Origin: Micropterix aruncella
Lineage: Eukaryota; Arthropoda; Insecta; Lepidoptera; Micropterigidae
Assembly (NCBI GenBank): GCA_944548615.1
Contig: OX155971.1
Span: 24,650,877 to 24,714,876, forward strand
DNA length: 64,000 bases
Direction of reading: 5' to 3'
Positions 1-9,764 of this stretch are shown here, one piece after another (within the stretch, counting starts at the first letter, position 1; every line of letters starts with the position of its first letter). The notes beneath the pieces were generated by a model. The model saw only the letters and a list, made by a program, of their open reading frames with translations, made no database searches and was not told the DNA's origin. A program made the position numbers and the translations under genes.

Positions 1-374
1 ATGCTTATAATTAAAAAAATATATTGTCATCGGAATTGAAAGAAGATGTACATTTTTGACTACATATGATAATATTTGAGGAGTTCCCTCAATTTCTCTT
101 GGATCCCATCATCAGACCAGGATTTCGATAAAATGGGACCAATCTGTAAGTATATACTTTCCAATTAAAAAATAATCTTCCAAATCGATTCATAAATAGC
201 AGAGTTCTGAGGTAATAAACATAAAAAAAGATACAACCGAATTAATAACCTCCTCCTTATTTTGAAGTCAGCCAAAAATAGAAATCTCGCTACAATGACT
301 ACATTCCTCTTTGGAAACAATATTAGTTAACTGCACGGACACCGATATAATCAGAAAGGTAGATCGTTACGTGA
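1..374. other. AT-rich, no gene seen
   Basis: I see no open frame, inverted repeat or recognised repeat in this stretch. Confidence 0.5.
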
Positions 375-446
375 TTAGGAAAAAAGACGGTTGTGTCACC
401 CCAAGTCTCTCCCGGCAAGTAGCAAGGACTGATTTCATCTGAATTT
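375..446 (+). repeat. Family C motif, copy 1
   Basis: A run close to the shared motif (cggttgtgtcaccccaag, then tccc.gcaagtagcaaggact and catctgaat). The same motif recurs at about 30880 (minus), 40076, 59829, 60676 (minus) and 61914. It directly precedes a tRNA-like SINE segment here. The class is unknown. Confidence 0.7.
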
Positions 447-605
447 AAATTTCATAAACAAAATCAATGAGCGCCCGGTGGACGAAGGCGGTTGGGTTCG
501 ATTCCAGTTCGTTTTTCGGCTGAGGGCGGGTTTTGGCCAAGCGCCAACAGATGGTGTTAATATTTAATTAAAATTTATGGCTGAATATAAATATCGTTAA
601 TGTAT
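447..605 (+). repeat. tRNA-derived SINE-like repeat
   Basis: GGTTCGATTCC at 495-505 matches the pol III box B, and agcgcccggtgga about 20 bases upstream is a degenerate box A. The following GGCTGAGGGCGGGTTTTGGC and the AT-rich tail to about 605 recur on the minus strand at 37047-37131, so this is a dispersed family and not a lone tRNA relic. The box A to box B spacing is shorter than in a tRNA, which suggests an internal deletion. Confidence 0.65.
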
Positions 606-874
606 TTTTTATGAGATATTTCAACCAAAATTTTACAATGTGATTTAGGCCCAACAAAGCATTTGTCTGGCAAATTTTAAGTTTTCTTATTTTTTAGTTT
701 TTTTTTAAATCTATCAATATCTGGGAGTCCGGGTCATCCGATTGTGGAGTCCTGCCAGGATCGATGTAGAACGTCTGTATCCAATTATCCCGTAACTACC
801 ACATTAAATATATACTGTTTTAGAGTCTCGACGGCCACGAGGGCGGAGGAGAATGAAACTCGGAGTATGTAATT
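606..874. other. AT-rich, no gene seen
   Basis: Low-complexity AT-rich sequence between the SINE and a MITE. No feature is supported. Confidence 0.4.
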
Positions 875-1119
875 AAGGGGCAAACATATTATCGGACGCG
901 TCCGTAAGCCGCGGCTTATGAACGCGACTGAACAGTATGCACAGTCGTTTGGGACGCGGCTTGCCAGATCTCTATCGGAAGTCAGAAGCCTCACGGTCAC
1001 GTCCGCGACTGACGTCCGATAATGTGTACGGCTCAATAGAAATTCATTACACAGATAATCTTTCAGTCGCGTCCATAAGCCGCGGCTTACGGACGCGGCC
1101 GATAATATGTTTGCCCCTT
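875..1119. mobile_element. MITE with about 60-bp terminal inverted repeats
   Basis: The left end (GGGGCAAACATATTATCGG onward, 877 to about 935) is nearly the exact reverse complement of the right end (about 1062-1117). The arms contain CGTCCGTAAGCCGCGGCTTA. Total length is about 245 bp with no transposase, so it is non-autonomous. The left flank is TTAA and the right is TTTA, which would fit a piggyBac-type TTAA duplication with one mutation; that class call is inference. Open frames crossing it are by-products of the GC-rich palindrome. Confidence 0.8.
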
Positions 1120-2287
1120 TAGTTGTGTTTGTTTATTGAGCGGTTGCTCGTTTCATATTGGTTGATGCTTGTTCAATCCGCGCGGGCGCTAGCCGCGCTG
1201 CATTATATAAAGCTGTGTTTACACTGCACGGTTACAAATACATCTATTAACTAATGTCCGCTACAAATACCTGCTCCCTTGCTCGTATAGATTCACTCCC
1301 TTCAAGGATGCCGGTTAATTAAAACTCACTCTGTATAATAATTGGTTACATAAAGCACTTTAACCCTGATAGTATTGTCGTAAGACATTGCCACCTGACA
1401 ATAGGGCCACCGTGTTGTATTCTATTGAAAGTGCAATAAAAAAAAAAAGAAACAAATTTATTTTAAGGAGGAATTCCTCAGTTTACGGTCGAATAACAAG
1501 ATGATACGAGTATTTGGGGTCCATTTCTCAGCGACGCGATATTAATTATTTGATAGCATTCAGGTGCCGTGAAAACGGCGAGCTTTGTAAAATGAACCTT
1601 TGTAAACTTCATTATTAACGACTGGGGGCGCAAATCGCAAAATTACCAACGTTTGATCTCCGCTCAAAGCGGCTCACTGAAATTGAGTGTCCCACTCGGA
1701 GTAACTAGCGCGTAGCGATTTTGACAGTGAAACTTTTGCTCTCAGGTAATTTAAAATCGTGCAAACGACAGCAGTCTACTATCCGATGGAGCGAGACAAA
1801 AATGGGTATCTCGCTCTTTCACCTATAATAGCTAACCGTCGAATATTTTAATTTACCAATAGCGAATTATACGACAATATTATCCAACACTTAGTTTAAA
1901 AAATTGCGATGTGTTTCAATAATTATCGATGTGTTTCATTTACACGCCGGCCGAAACAGACGTGCTCCTGTTTTGAGTGTTCTGGTTTATCATGCTGTGA
2001 TTATATAGTAATTATCGCGTTCGTGAGCTGGCCAGCTGAAGATTTGAAGACATTCGGATTGAAATTACAGCAAGGAATCGCGCGAAAAATAGAAAGGTGC
2101 GTACACTTTGATTCCTTTTCCTCTCCACAATGATGCCTATAATTCTATAAAAATAACCAACCTTCCTTAGAGTCCACTCTCCATATTATTAAACTTAAAC
2201 CCAATACTTTCCACCTCCACACCTTAGGTATGGTCTCTCCGAGGTCTAATTGATTATGTCATGTAACACAGTCATATATGTAGCAGT
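1120..2287. other. No recognisable gene
   Basis: A TATA-like run (tatataa, 1204-1210) lies below a GC-rich patch, but no downstream frame supports a promoter. A 74-codon open frame at 1909-2133 has no motif I recognise. Confidence 0.4.
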
Positions 2288-2339
2288 TCATCGGTCGTTA
2301 AGGGACAGCATATCAAAGTACTGCACATTATCACGATAG

Positions 2340-2822
2340 GAGTCAAATAAGAGACGTTCGAGTCGGACTTTTGGTATACTAATATGGGGGAATGCCACAG
2401 ACAGTTCTAGGGTTTTCATTTTACAGAAAAGTGCACTTAGAGCAATTGCAGGAGTATCCCGTGACATGCACTGCGAACCATATTTTCTTAAGTACAAAAT
2501 ACTGACTTTTACGTCTGAATATATTTTACAATGTCTACTATATGCTAAATCAAATATTAACGAACAAGAGGTAAACGGGAATATGCACTCCCACAATACA
2601 CGCAGACGTGATGACGTTATCCTGCCTAAAGTACGCATTACGCAGACACAAAAGCCCTTTGGATATTTGAGCTATAAGCTCTTTAACCAGCTACCACTCG
2701 CCACAAGAAAGATGGAAACAAAGGCGTTTAAAAGATTTATTAAACAAAAGCTGCAATCCACACATACTTTCTATAAGCTGGGTGATTTTTTTGAGCATGC
2801 CAATTCCTTCAAATGGGAATAA
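2340..2822 (+). pseudogene. LINE ORF2 C-terminal fragment
   Basis: The frame reads ILIWGNATDSS then VFILQKSALRAIAG, followed by the typical retrotransposon end FGYLSYKLFNQLP and FKRFIKQKL. These are the post-reverse-transcriptase hallmarks of Jockey/CR1-group elements: the WGN box, the LQK-RAI box and the YN.LP-FK..LK box. The endonuclease and the catalytic reverse transcriptase domain are absent, so the copy is 5' truncated. The stop is at 2820-2822. AT-rich sequence to about 3090 is probably its 3' UTR. The family-level name is uncertain. Confidence 0.8.
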
Positions 2823-2825
2823 CAT

Positions 2826-4027
2826 TATTATGTTACTTTCAGGTAGGTACCTCATTTTAGTCCTTATTGTTTATTAATAATATTATGATGTATTTAATAT
2901 TTAATATGTAGATTACAATGTGTAATGTAACATACCTGATCATATACATACGTTTTTTTTCCAATTTTGTTTTGATACTACCTATTGTGTGATTATTTTT
3001 TGTATAAAGTGCTTGATGACTATTAATATTCTTATAATAATTATCTATTTTATATGTATACTCATGTACATGGATTCAGCTTTATCTTTTTTTTTTATTA
3101 TTATTGTCTGCAGTGTAAAGCCGATTTTAGTCAACGCTATTGTCGAATTAATATTTAGGCTTTAATAGTTTTATATCTACATATAAAATGACGAATTCTA
3201 ATATGCGATAATTAGCTTTAATTCATAATTCATGCTTTTATTGTATATCCTGAATGAATAACTTGAATACTGACTACGCACGGAACGAACCGCCATTGCA
3301 TCGTATCCAGTTGAGCTTTGTGTAAGCTATTTTGCGTAGACACAATGGGATTCATAAATTCGATAATACTGTGGTCATATACAGAATGCTGTGGAAAGCT
3401 AAGGGACACCATGGCGGCGCAACCAGTCGCGCACTGTGGTGTCTTTGAGCGAGACACCACCAAGACGAGACACCAGATTAGACACCAGATAGACACACTG
3501 CGGCCACCGTATTAAAATGGACGTCAAAAGTTGGCACTTATACTGAATGTATAAAGGAAAATAGATTTAAATAAAAAAGAAACAATTGGTCCTCCGCGAT
3601 CCTCCAGATCTCTATTCTCTATTAGAATAATCCGGTGAGGAACTATCCCAAATAGGTGGTATGCTTAAATTTCGATAATAAACGATATGTATCGAAAATA
3701 TCCATCGTAGCGTACGCTGCAACTAAACAAACGTCTCGACAACAACAGTGTACGCGTGCAAAAGAGGAGCGTGCGGGGTAAAAGTTGGTCACTCGCAGCA
3801 CGACTGTCGGCCAAGTGAGCGACTGCCATAGCGACAGCGTGGTAGCGCGGCCAGTAATTATCTGTGTACGCGTCCATGCTAGTCGCGCCGCCAAAACGGT
3901 TGCGCAACCAAGCGAACACCAGGTGAGGTACCCTCCATAGAGTTGTATACTATTTATAACTTTAGTACGTAAGCTAAAATTTGTATATTTTATAATGTTA
4001 GATAGTAAGTGAATTGTTGACATTTCT
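2826..4027. other. 3' UTR remnant and unassigned sequence
   Basis: After the LINE tail there is a patch of short GACACCA repeats (about 3463-3501) and a GC-richer segment (3700-3925) with overlapping minus-strand frames of 84-126 codons. I recognise no protein motif in them and do not call a gene. Confidence 0.4.
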
Positions 4028-4245
4028 ATGATTAAATAAACGGTTCACGGGGTGCCGGAAGGGGTAGAAACCAGGAGAATCTTCCTCCATATCTCCGTTC
4101 GTTCACCCCTCACGTAATATCCTTCTGGTACGCGTGAGGTTGTCGATGCACGATATCCCGGGCAGATAAAACGACCCATGTCGTTAGAACTGCCCGGGTG
4201 GTGGGCAGGGTTTCTCCCCCCGCCTGTCACCGAGTAGCCTAATAA
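4028..4245 (+). mobile_element. R1-clade-like retrotransposon 3' UTR, A-rich tail
   Basis: The segment CTTCTGGTACGCG, TTGTCG, CGGGCAGA, ACGACCC, GTCGTT and AACTGCCCGGG follows the same order and spacing as the 3' UTR of the two R1-like copies at 10436 (minus) and 31546 (plus), but the sequences differ enough to be another family. It ends in an A-rich run (aataataataaaaaaa, 4239-4255). Hairpin stems are kept by paired changes, with one arm at 4108-4114 and its partner at 4133-4139. No coding part remains. Confidence 0.7.
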
Positions 4246-4495
4246 TAATAAAAAAATAGAGCTGTATACATTTTGTTGGTGGCGTCGACTGGTTGCACCA
4301 CTGTGGTGTCCCGGTGGAATAGGGCCCTAACAGCTGCCTGTCGATAGTGACTATTGCCTAGAAGTTTGCTGTCAATTTGTACACCAAGGTCGTCATCGCA
4401 AGGGCTTTCTGGCTTGGTATTACCAAAGCATTAATACAATAAACCCAATTGATTTTTCTTATACTCCTCGTGAATGAAATTTTGAGACATTTTGA
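4246..4495. other. Unassigned spacer
   Basis: The end of the A-rich tail, then sequence leading into tandem family E. No gene is seen. Confidence 0.4.
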
Positions 4496-4862
4496 GGTTG
4501 GCTGCCAACGAAGGGATGGTGATGCCTCAACGGTCGACAGCAGAGATACGAAATTTTGTATACGCATTTAATTATGATAGCCCGTTCTAAGTTTTACTGC
4601 GACAGGGTTGCTTCACCCAGGATTGGCTTCCAACGACGGGACTTGTCAACGGTCAACAGCACAGATACGAAATTTTGTATACAAATTCAATTAAGATAGT
4701 CCGTTTACAAGTTTTACAGCGACAGGCATGCAGCACACAGGGTTGGCTTCCAACGAGGGGACTCCTTAACGGTCAACAGCAAAACAGGAAATTCTGTATT
4801 GGATTCAATTATGATAGCCCGTTCTAAGTTCCACTATGACATGGCTGCTGTATCCAGGGTTG
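4496..4862 (+). repeat. Tandem family E, three 118-bp units
   Basis: Three consecutive units start near 4496, 4620 and 4739. Each carries GTTGGCT.CCAACGA, then AACGGTC.ACAGCA, AAATT.TGTAT and GATAG.CCGTT. The period is about 118-123 bp, not a multiple of three, so a coding repeat is unlikely. Arrays of the same unit occur at 9090-9545 (minus), 39285-39510 and 60230-60475. Confidence 0.8.
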
Positions 4863-5387
4863 GCTAGGGCAGAGCATTTGAATAATAAATCGTTTAAACA
4901 AATGTGTTTTTAATATTAAATTATTTTATTTGTGGAACCAGCTAGGCATGACGGCAATGCTAATGCTTTATAGAGCATATAAACTAAAATGATTTCATAG
5001 ATTTTATAATACGAATATTTACATTTTACATTTGCTTAGATGAAATGACGTAATTATTATTTTGTATCTTTTGAAAGGGATAACACAGATTTTTGTAAAT
5101 TATCAAAATTAATAAATGGCAAATAGCGTCTGTCGGCCGTTCATCCGCCAATAGGCCCCAACAATCGAATATTTTTCATCGTAGCCAATGCTGAATGGAC
5201 GAAACGTGTTCACTTGCCTTTCCTACTTAGTATTCGACTGTGAGAAGGTGGGAGGGTGTGAACCGGGAAATGACATCAGTTGAGATTAAGTCATATGAAA
5301 TATTACGCTGGCTGGGTGTAATTGGCAAATTATATTATTTCAATGAATTTTATAATAGCTATGACGTGTTACAAATAAATTGTAAAA
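4863..5387. other. AT-rich, no gene seen
   Basis: No repeat or coding signal is recognised. The 61-codon frame at 5240-5425 has no known motif. Confidence 0.4.
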
Positions 5388-5443
5388 GTGCTCCCTCATC
5401 TCCTGAGCATTCGCCTGTAATGTAACATTTTAGATTCGATTTT
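5388..5443 (+). repeat. Left direct repeat flanking a LINE
   Basis: About 55 bp including GCATTCGCCTGTAATGTAAC. A similar copy lies at 6105-6159 (GAATTCGCCTGTTATGTAAC), on the other side of the LINE fragment. The two differ by several substitutions and small indels. Confidence 0.6.
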
Positions 5444-6104
5444 GAGCATTACGTTACAATACTTACGTTTTACATCGCTTGTCCGGAGTAGATTGGAGTT
5501 TGGCAGCGTGATATGGAATCCATGTTATGAGCAATATGTTTCAGATATTGAAAGAGTTCTGAAAACGATTCTGAAGGGGATTCATTTCAAATTCTTAAAC
5601 GAAATAGAATTCGCGGACTACAACGCCCCAACTCACTTTTTGAATGTCAATCTCTGAAGATGAGACGTACTCTTATAGATCTTCTTTTCATTAATTCACT
5701 CTTTACCCACAAGCTCGACTGCCCTGATCTGTTTAGTTGTTTCCTGCTGAAAGTTCCGTCGATCCACAGAATGCGTCGTTCCGCCCGCCGCATTGTTCAA
5801 CCAACAACGCACTATTCTCGCTGGCGCCCCAAATAACGCCCATAGGTGCAAATTGTAAATTGTTTTGATGGTATGCTCCTAAGTAAATCACAATTCAAGC
5901 AACTCGCCTCTGCAAAATTAACAGATTAAAAACGAAACTAAAATTAAAATTAAATATTGAAGGTGTTAGAAGTGTATTACAATGTAGGTATATAATAATA
6001 AGTAGAAAACGTTTTTAGATGTATATCAAATAACTCCATAAAATATTATCTCTAATACGCAAGACTGATGTAAATCTATTGTTTTTTAAAATAAAGAAAA
6101 AAAA
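5444..6104 (+). pseudogene. LINE ORF2 C-terminal fragment
   Basis: The frame at 5442-5657 contains LVRSRLEFGSVIWNP followed by Y...V..IERV, the Jockey-type box after the reverse transcriptase. It resembles the better-kept copy at 62240-62868 (LVRSNLEYASQIWN). Coding decays after about 5660: a shifted frame contains RTLIDLLFINSLF and SIHRMRRSARR. An A-rich 3' end (ataaagaaaaaaaa) lies at 6091-6104. The catalytic domain is missing. Confidence 0.75.
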
Positions 6105-6159
6105 TGCTGCCTCCCTGACTAACGAGAATTCGCCTGTTATGTAACATAGATTCGATTTT
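6105..6159 (+). repeat. Right direct repeat flanking a LINE
   Basis: This is the partner of 5388-5443. Together they bracket the LINE as an old target duplication would, but 55 bp is long for that; insertion into a pre-existing tandem repeat is the alternative. Confidence 0.55.
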
Positions 6160-6325
6160 CAGAATTTAGTTGATTCCACGATGTCAGACGAAGCGGTCGT
6201 TGTGCTGAGCGCGGCAATGTTGATTCGACGTTGATATTTATTATTATTGTTTACAAGTCAAGATGGGCGTTTCTTAATTGTAGTTACAAGTGGTGCGCAT
6301 TGATGTTATGTCATCTGGTCATCTG
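6160..6325. other. Unassigned spacer
   Basis: No recognised feature. It contains the short duplication TCATCTGGTCATCTGGTCGC at 6310-6329. Confidence 0.4.
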
Positions 6326-6560
6326 GTCGCATGTTATCTGGTCGCAATTGTAAGTAAGGGCGTGAGTGTAAGCCCGCTGGGTAACATACCTGGTTATCTC
6401 GAGGATAAGGCGTTGGCCTCTTACGGGCATGTGGCGGAGCTTGACGGTGGACTGTTTTGTCCATGTCTTCTGCGTTCACTTCACGGGAGATAGAACGACC
6501 AATCGTTAAAACTTCCTGAGGTGTCGGGTTCGCCCGTTGTAGTTGACAGCTCTATTTTTC
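6326..6560 (-). repeat. Family A fragment (5' part)
   Basis: It matches 15749-15975 closely: AAGTAAGGGCGTGAGTGT, GGCGTTGGCCTCTTACGGGC, AACGACCAATCGTTAAAACT and GGTTCGCCCGTTGTAGT. It represents the start of family A in inverted orientation. Confidence 0.8.
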
Positions 6561-6959
6561 TGTGTATCTGTGTATATCCCTCCACGATACTTTCTCTTGG
6601 GCCTGGAAGTAATAAAGTTCCGCGAGGCAGTTAATAAAACAGTCGCCATACCATAGCATATACAACGAATATTTATAATAACTTTTGTTTAGTTGAGTTC
6701 GCCTTTATTAAACGTTATAATACCCAATTTCATCCTGCAGTATAATACAGAATGTAACTAATTATTTTGCTTCTACTAAAATGCAGCGCACAGCTGAGAC
6801 CGGTGTGGATCGATCTCGGCAATTGCAAGTCCCGTTTAATCAAAGTTTATGCCGGCGCTCTGGCGGGTGGATTAGGAAATCTATCTCTCTACCCGCTTTA
6901 TACTTTATCCGGTCTAGCTCAGCTCTTTACCCCTTGTTATTCTGTACGTACCTGCAAGC
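6561..6959. other. No gene seen
   Basis: Mixed sequence between a family A fragment and the RTE remnant. No motif is recognised. Confidence 0.35.
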
Positions 6960-7334
6960 GATTACACGATCCTTACTAGACGACCATTGCATTTTGGAAA
7001 ACCGAAATAGTTCATTAGAAACTGTTGGAGTAACAAACCAAATAATGCGCACAGTATTACACAGACGACAGAAGGATTACACAGACACAGTATTACACAG
7101 ACGACAGAAGTATAATCGGCCGCTATTTTCAGCGTTTGTGGACTACGAAAAAGCCGTCGATTCAGTCGAGACTTGGCCAGTGCTACGGTGTTCCAAATAC
7201 ACTACTATATCGAATTGTTAAAGTGTTTGTATAGCAAGGCCACGATGTGTATCCGACTTCATGATCTTTGCACAAATCCAATCCAATTGCAAAAGGTGGT
7301 GAGACAGGGAGACGTTATCTCTCCGAAACTGTTC
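6960..7334 (+). pseudogene. RTE-type LINE reverse transcriptase, 5' piece
   Basis: YNRPLFSAFVDYEKA (reverse transcriptase motif A) is followed, after a frame change near 7175, by YIELLKCLYSKATM, QLQKVVRQGDVISPKLF. These are the hallmark motifs of insect RTE elements. A 24-bp stretch (acagtattacacagacgaca...) is duplicated at 7051-7074 and 7087-7110. The reading frame stops abruptly after SPKLF, where a minus-strand LINE has inserted. The element resumes at 8285. Confidence 0.85.
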
Positions 7335-8284
7335 AAATCAAATCAAATAAAATAATTGATTGTCCTAAAAACTAATACATAGTTGTATAGACAGTTGGAT
7401 TACATTTACATTTGGACGTGATATGATTGAATGCTTCATTAATGATCAAATTCTTCTATATAATCAAAACATAAACGGTTACTCATACGAATAAAGAAGG
7501 TATTATTGTAGAATTAAATCGAGTCTCTCCATTTAGTTTACCAGATAAAAACACAGAGCAATTAATTCTTCAAAATACCGATACAAATAATATTTTTTAG
7601 TATAAAATTAATAAATGTAATGTCAAAAATAACAAAAAAAATATGACGGTTGTCAAAAAGTAAAATAAAATGTCTTATGAAATCGAAGACTATCGCGGTT
7701 GTTTGACATTATAAATAGGATAGAAAACGAATTTACCGCGTGAAATTTGTAGGACCCGACGTTTCGGTGACGTTGCAGCCGCCGTTGTCTAGGGTAAACA
7801 GTTTACCCTAGACAACGGCGGCTGCAACGTCACCGAAACGTCGGGTCCTACAAATTTCACGCGGTAAATTCGTTTTCTATCCTATTTAAAATGTCTTAGT
7901 GATTATATTGCAAATAAAAATATTCAAGGTATAATTAATATGTGCCTACCTAATAATAGAAATAGTCAATACATTTTAGTCAAATTGAAAATTGTTTTAA
8001 AACCTATTACAGAAAGAGATAGGTATATTCGAGATTTATATAGTTTTTAGAGATCGTTAATGTCGTATAATTCTCTTTCAATGAGATATAATTTAAGTTT
8101 ATTTTTAAATTGGAGCATTTTTCCTTCGCGGCATATTTTTTTATACTAGAAGGTAGCTTATTGTAGCATATAATTCCGACGTAGTTCGGATCCCTTTTAA
8201 AAAGTTCTAGATTTGGACGAGGAAGGATCAGATTATTTCTCCCCCTGCATTGGAGGATGCAGGAGGAGAAATAGATGTTCACCT
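7335..8284 (-). mobile_element. LINE 3' end inserted in the RTE element
   Basis: Minus-strand frame (about 8250 to 8012): RNNLILPRPNLELF, YVGIICYNKLPSSIK, then a lysine-rich end, i.e. the Jockey/CR1-type C-terminus (YN.LP..IK). Its long AT-rich 3' UTR runs down to a repetitive end at 7335-7350 (ATTTG repeats on the minus strand). The UTR hosts the hairpin element at 7678-7887. The insertion interrupts the RTE coding sequence between SPKLF and the downstream alanine-leucine. A short local duplication (ctgcattgg.ggatgc at 8243 and 8283) marks the 5' junction. Confidence 0.75.
7678..7887. mobile_element. Hairpin element H, copy 1: perfect 87-bp inverted repeat
   Basis: Positions 7713-7799 and 7801-7887 are exact reverse complements around a single A at 7800. 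The arms include CCCGACGTTTCGGTGACGTT and GCAGCCGCCGTTGTCTAGGG. A unique leader (tgaaatcgaagactatcgcg) precedes the left arm. AAAATGTCTTA flanks both sides (7667-7677 and 7888-7898), an 11-bp target duplication. Degenerate relatives lie at 27073 and 56374. No coding capacity is seen. Confidence 0.9.
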
Positions 8285-8999
8285 CTGCATTGGGGGATGC
8301 TTTTAAGCTTTTGAGCTGGGACGGATATGGAATCAACATCAATGGCGAATTCAACTCCGATTCGCTGATGATGTGGTTATAATGGCGGAATCGATAGTCA
8401 ACCTTGGCACAATGCCCAGATACCTCAATACCGTCTCCCAAAAGGTGGGTCTAAAAATGAACATGGGTAAGACAAAAGCCATATCTAATACCCATGTCGC
8501 ACCCATACCGGTACATGTTGGGAACGATAATATTGAAGCTGTCGACCAGTATGTTTATTTGGGTCACACGATCCAACTAGGTAGACTGAATATCGACAAG
8601 GAGGTCTGCCGACGAATCCAACTCTGATGGGCAGCGTTTAGGAAACTACGCCATATCTTATTGTCACAAATACCGCAGAGCCTCATAAACAAGCTCAAAG
8701 TTGCGCAACCAGACACGGAGAGAGCAATGCTTGGAGTTTGACTGCGTGATAGAATCCGAAATGAGAAAATCCGCAGAAGAACCAAGGCCATTGAAACTAT
8801 AGCTCGTAAAATTGCCAAATTGAAATGGTAATGGGAAGGCCATATAGCTTGCAGAACAAGATGGACCGATGACATAGCTAAGATCGCAGGACATAAGTGG
8901 ATGGAGGCGGCACAAGACTGCTCGTTATGGCATTCTATGGGGAAGGCCTATGTCCAACAGTGGACGTCTGCCGGATGATGATGATTATGATGATGATAT
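8285..8999 (+). pseudogene. RTE-type LINE, 3' piece with TGA-repeat tail
   Basis: It continues the RTE element from 7334: DAFKLLSWDGYGININGE, VGLKMNMGKTKAIS, QYVYLGHTIQLGR, WAAFRKLRHIL, then AMLGV.LRDRIRNEKIRRRT, MEAAQDCSLWHSMGKAYVQQ. Frames shift near 8370 and 8620, tryptophan codons are turned into stops, and the region that normally carries the Y-G-A-E-T-W box between INKLK and AQPDTE is deleted. The element ends in GATGATGATGATTATGATGATGAT (about 8975-8998), the microsatellite tail usual for RTE. Confidence 0.85.
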
Positions 9000-9089
9000 T
9001 ACACATACATTGTGTAGCGGACTACAATAATTATCACACTGAAAAGTAACTACGAATAAGTTATTATTATATATTTTTTTAAAACAAGC

Positions 9090-9545
9090 TTTCATCAAAA
9101 TTCGCTATCCCAAGCCAACCCTGTAGTGTAACTTAAAATAGGCTATCCTAATTGAATTCGTTTGTGTTTTTGACCGTTGAGGAGTCTCTTCTTTGAAAGC
9201 CAACCCTGGGTGCAGCAGCCCTATTGCGGCGAAACTGAGGACGGGCTATCATAATCGAATGCGTATACAAAATTTTGTGTCTTTGCTGTCGACCGTTGAG
9301 GAGTCCCTCATTGGAAGCCAATCATAGATGCAGCAACCATGTCATAGTGTAACGTAGAACGGGCTCAACGAATCATCATTGAATCCTTATACAAAATTTC
9401 GTTTCTGTGCTGTTGACCGTTGAGGAGTGCCCTCGTCGGGAGCCAACTGTGGGTGCAGCAGCCATGTCATGGTGAAATTTAAAACCGGCTATCACAATTA
9501 AATACGTATGCAAAATCTTGTGTCTGTACTGTTGACCGTGGGAGT
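9090..9545 (-). repeat. Tandem family E, about four units (inverted)
   Basis: About four inverted units with TGTTGACCGTTGAGGAGT, GGGAGCCAAC, TACAAAATT.TGT and CGGGCTATC at intervals of about 115-120 bp. The last unit runs directly into the end of family A (gttgaccgtgggagttaatgggccc, 9533-9557). Confidence 0.8.
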
Positions 9546-9764
9546 TAATGGGCCCTTGCTGAGTTGGCCACGAAGACCCATTCTGTTCAGGGTTGGTCAC
9601 ACTCACGGGTCAACACCTATCCGACGGTCTCCACGCATGAAGTGCGAGCCTAGGTAGAACTCTGGCCTTATGGTCAGTTTCCCCTGGGAATCAAACTTCT
9701 GGCGCTCCTGGACAGTCTGCGCACCGTGCGGCGTAAGCCAATCGACTGTACACTCTGACTAACA
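9546..9764 (-). repeat. Family A, terminal part of the outer copy
   Basis: It reads inward from the A terminus: GGGCCCTTGCTGAGTTGGCC, GGTCACACTCACGGGTCAAC, GCGCACCGTGCGGCGTAAGC, ending CTGACTAACA at 9755-9764. The sequence that should follow (GTCGGGGGAGTCTGG) is found at 15529, on the far side of two insertions. Confidence 0.8.

Noticed and set aside
494..505. A true tRNA gene at the box B match
   Set aside because: Box A is degenerate, the spacing is too short and no acceptor stem forms; the downstream half is shared with another locus, so it is a SINE-like repeat.
785..1122. Open frames on both strands over the GC-rich segment
   Set aside because: They read through the MITE palindromes; arms and frames mirror each other and have no protein motif.
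1204..1210. Promoter TATA box
   Set aside because: An isolated AT-rich match with no following gene, unlike the TATA box inside the solo LTR.
4496..4862. A CRISPR-like array
   Set aside because: The units are 118 bp, wholly repetitive and without unique spacers, in a eukaryotic transposon context.
7713..7887. Calling a functional hammerhead ribozyme
   Set aside because: CGAAACGTC is present, but no CTGANGA core at the right distance could be found, so only a resemblance is reported.
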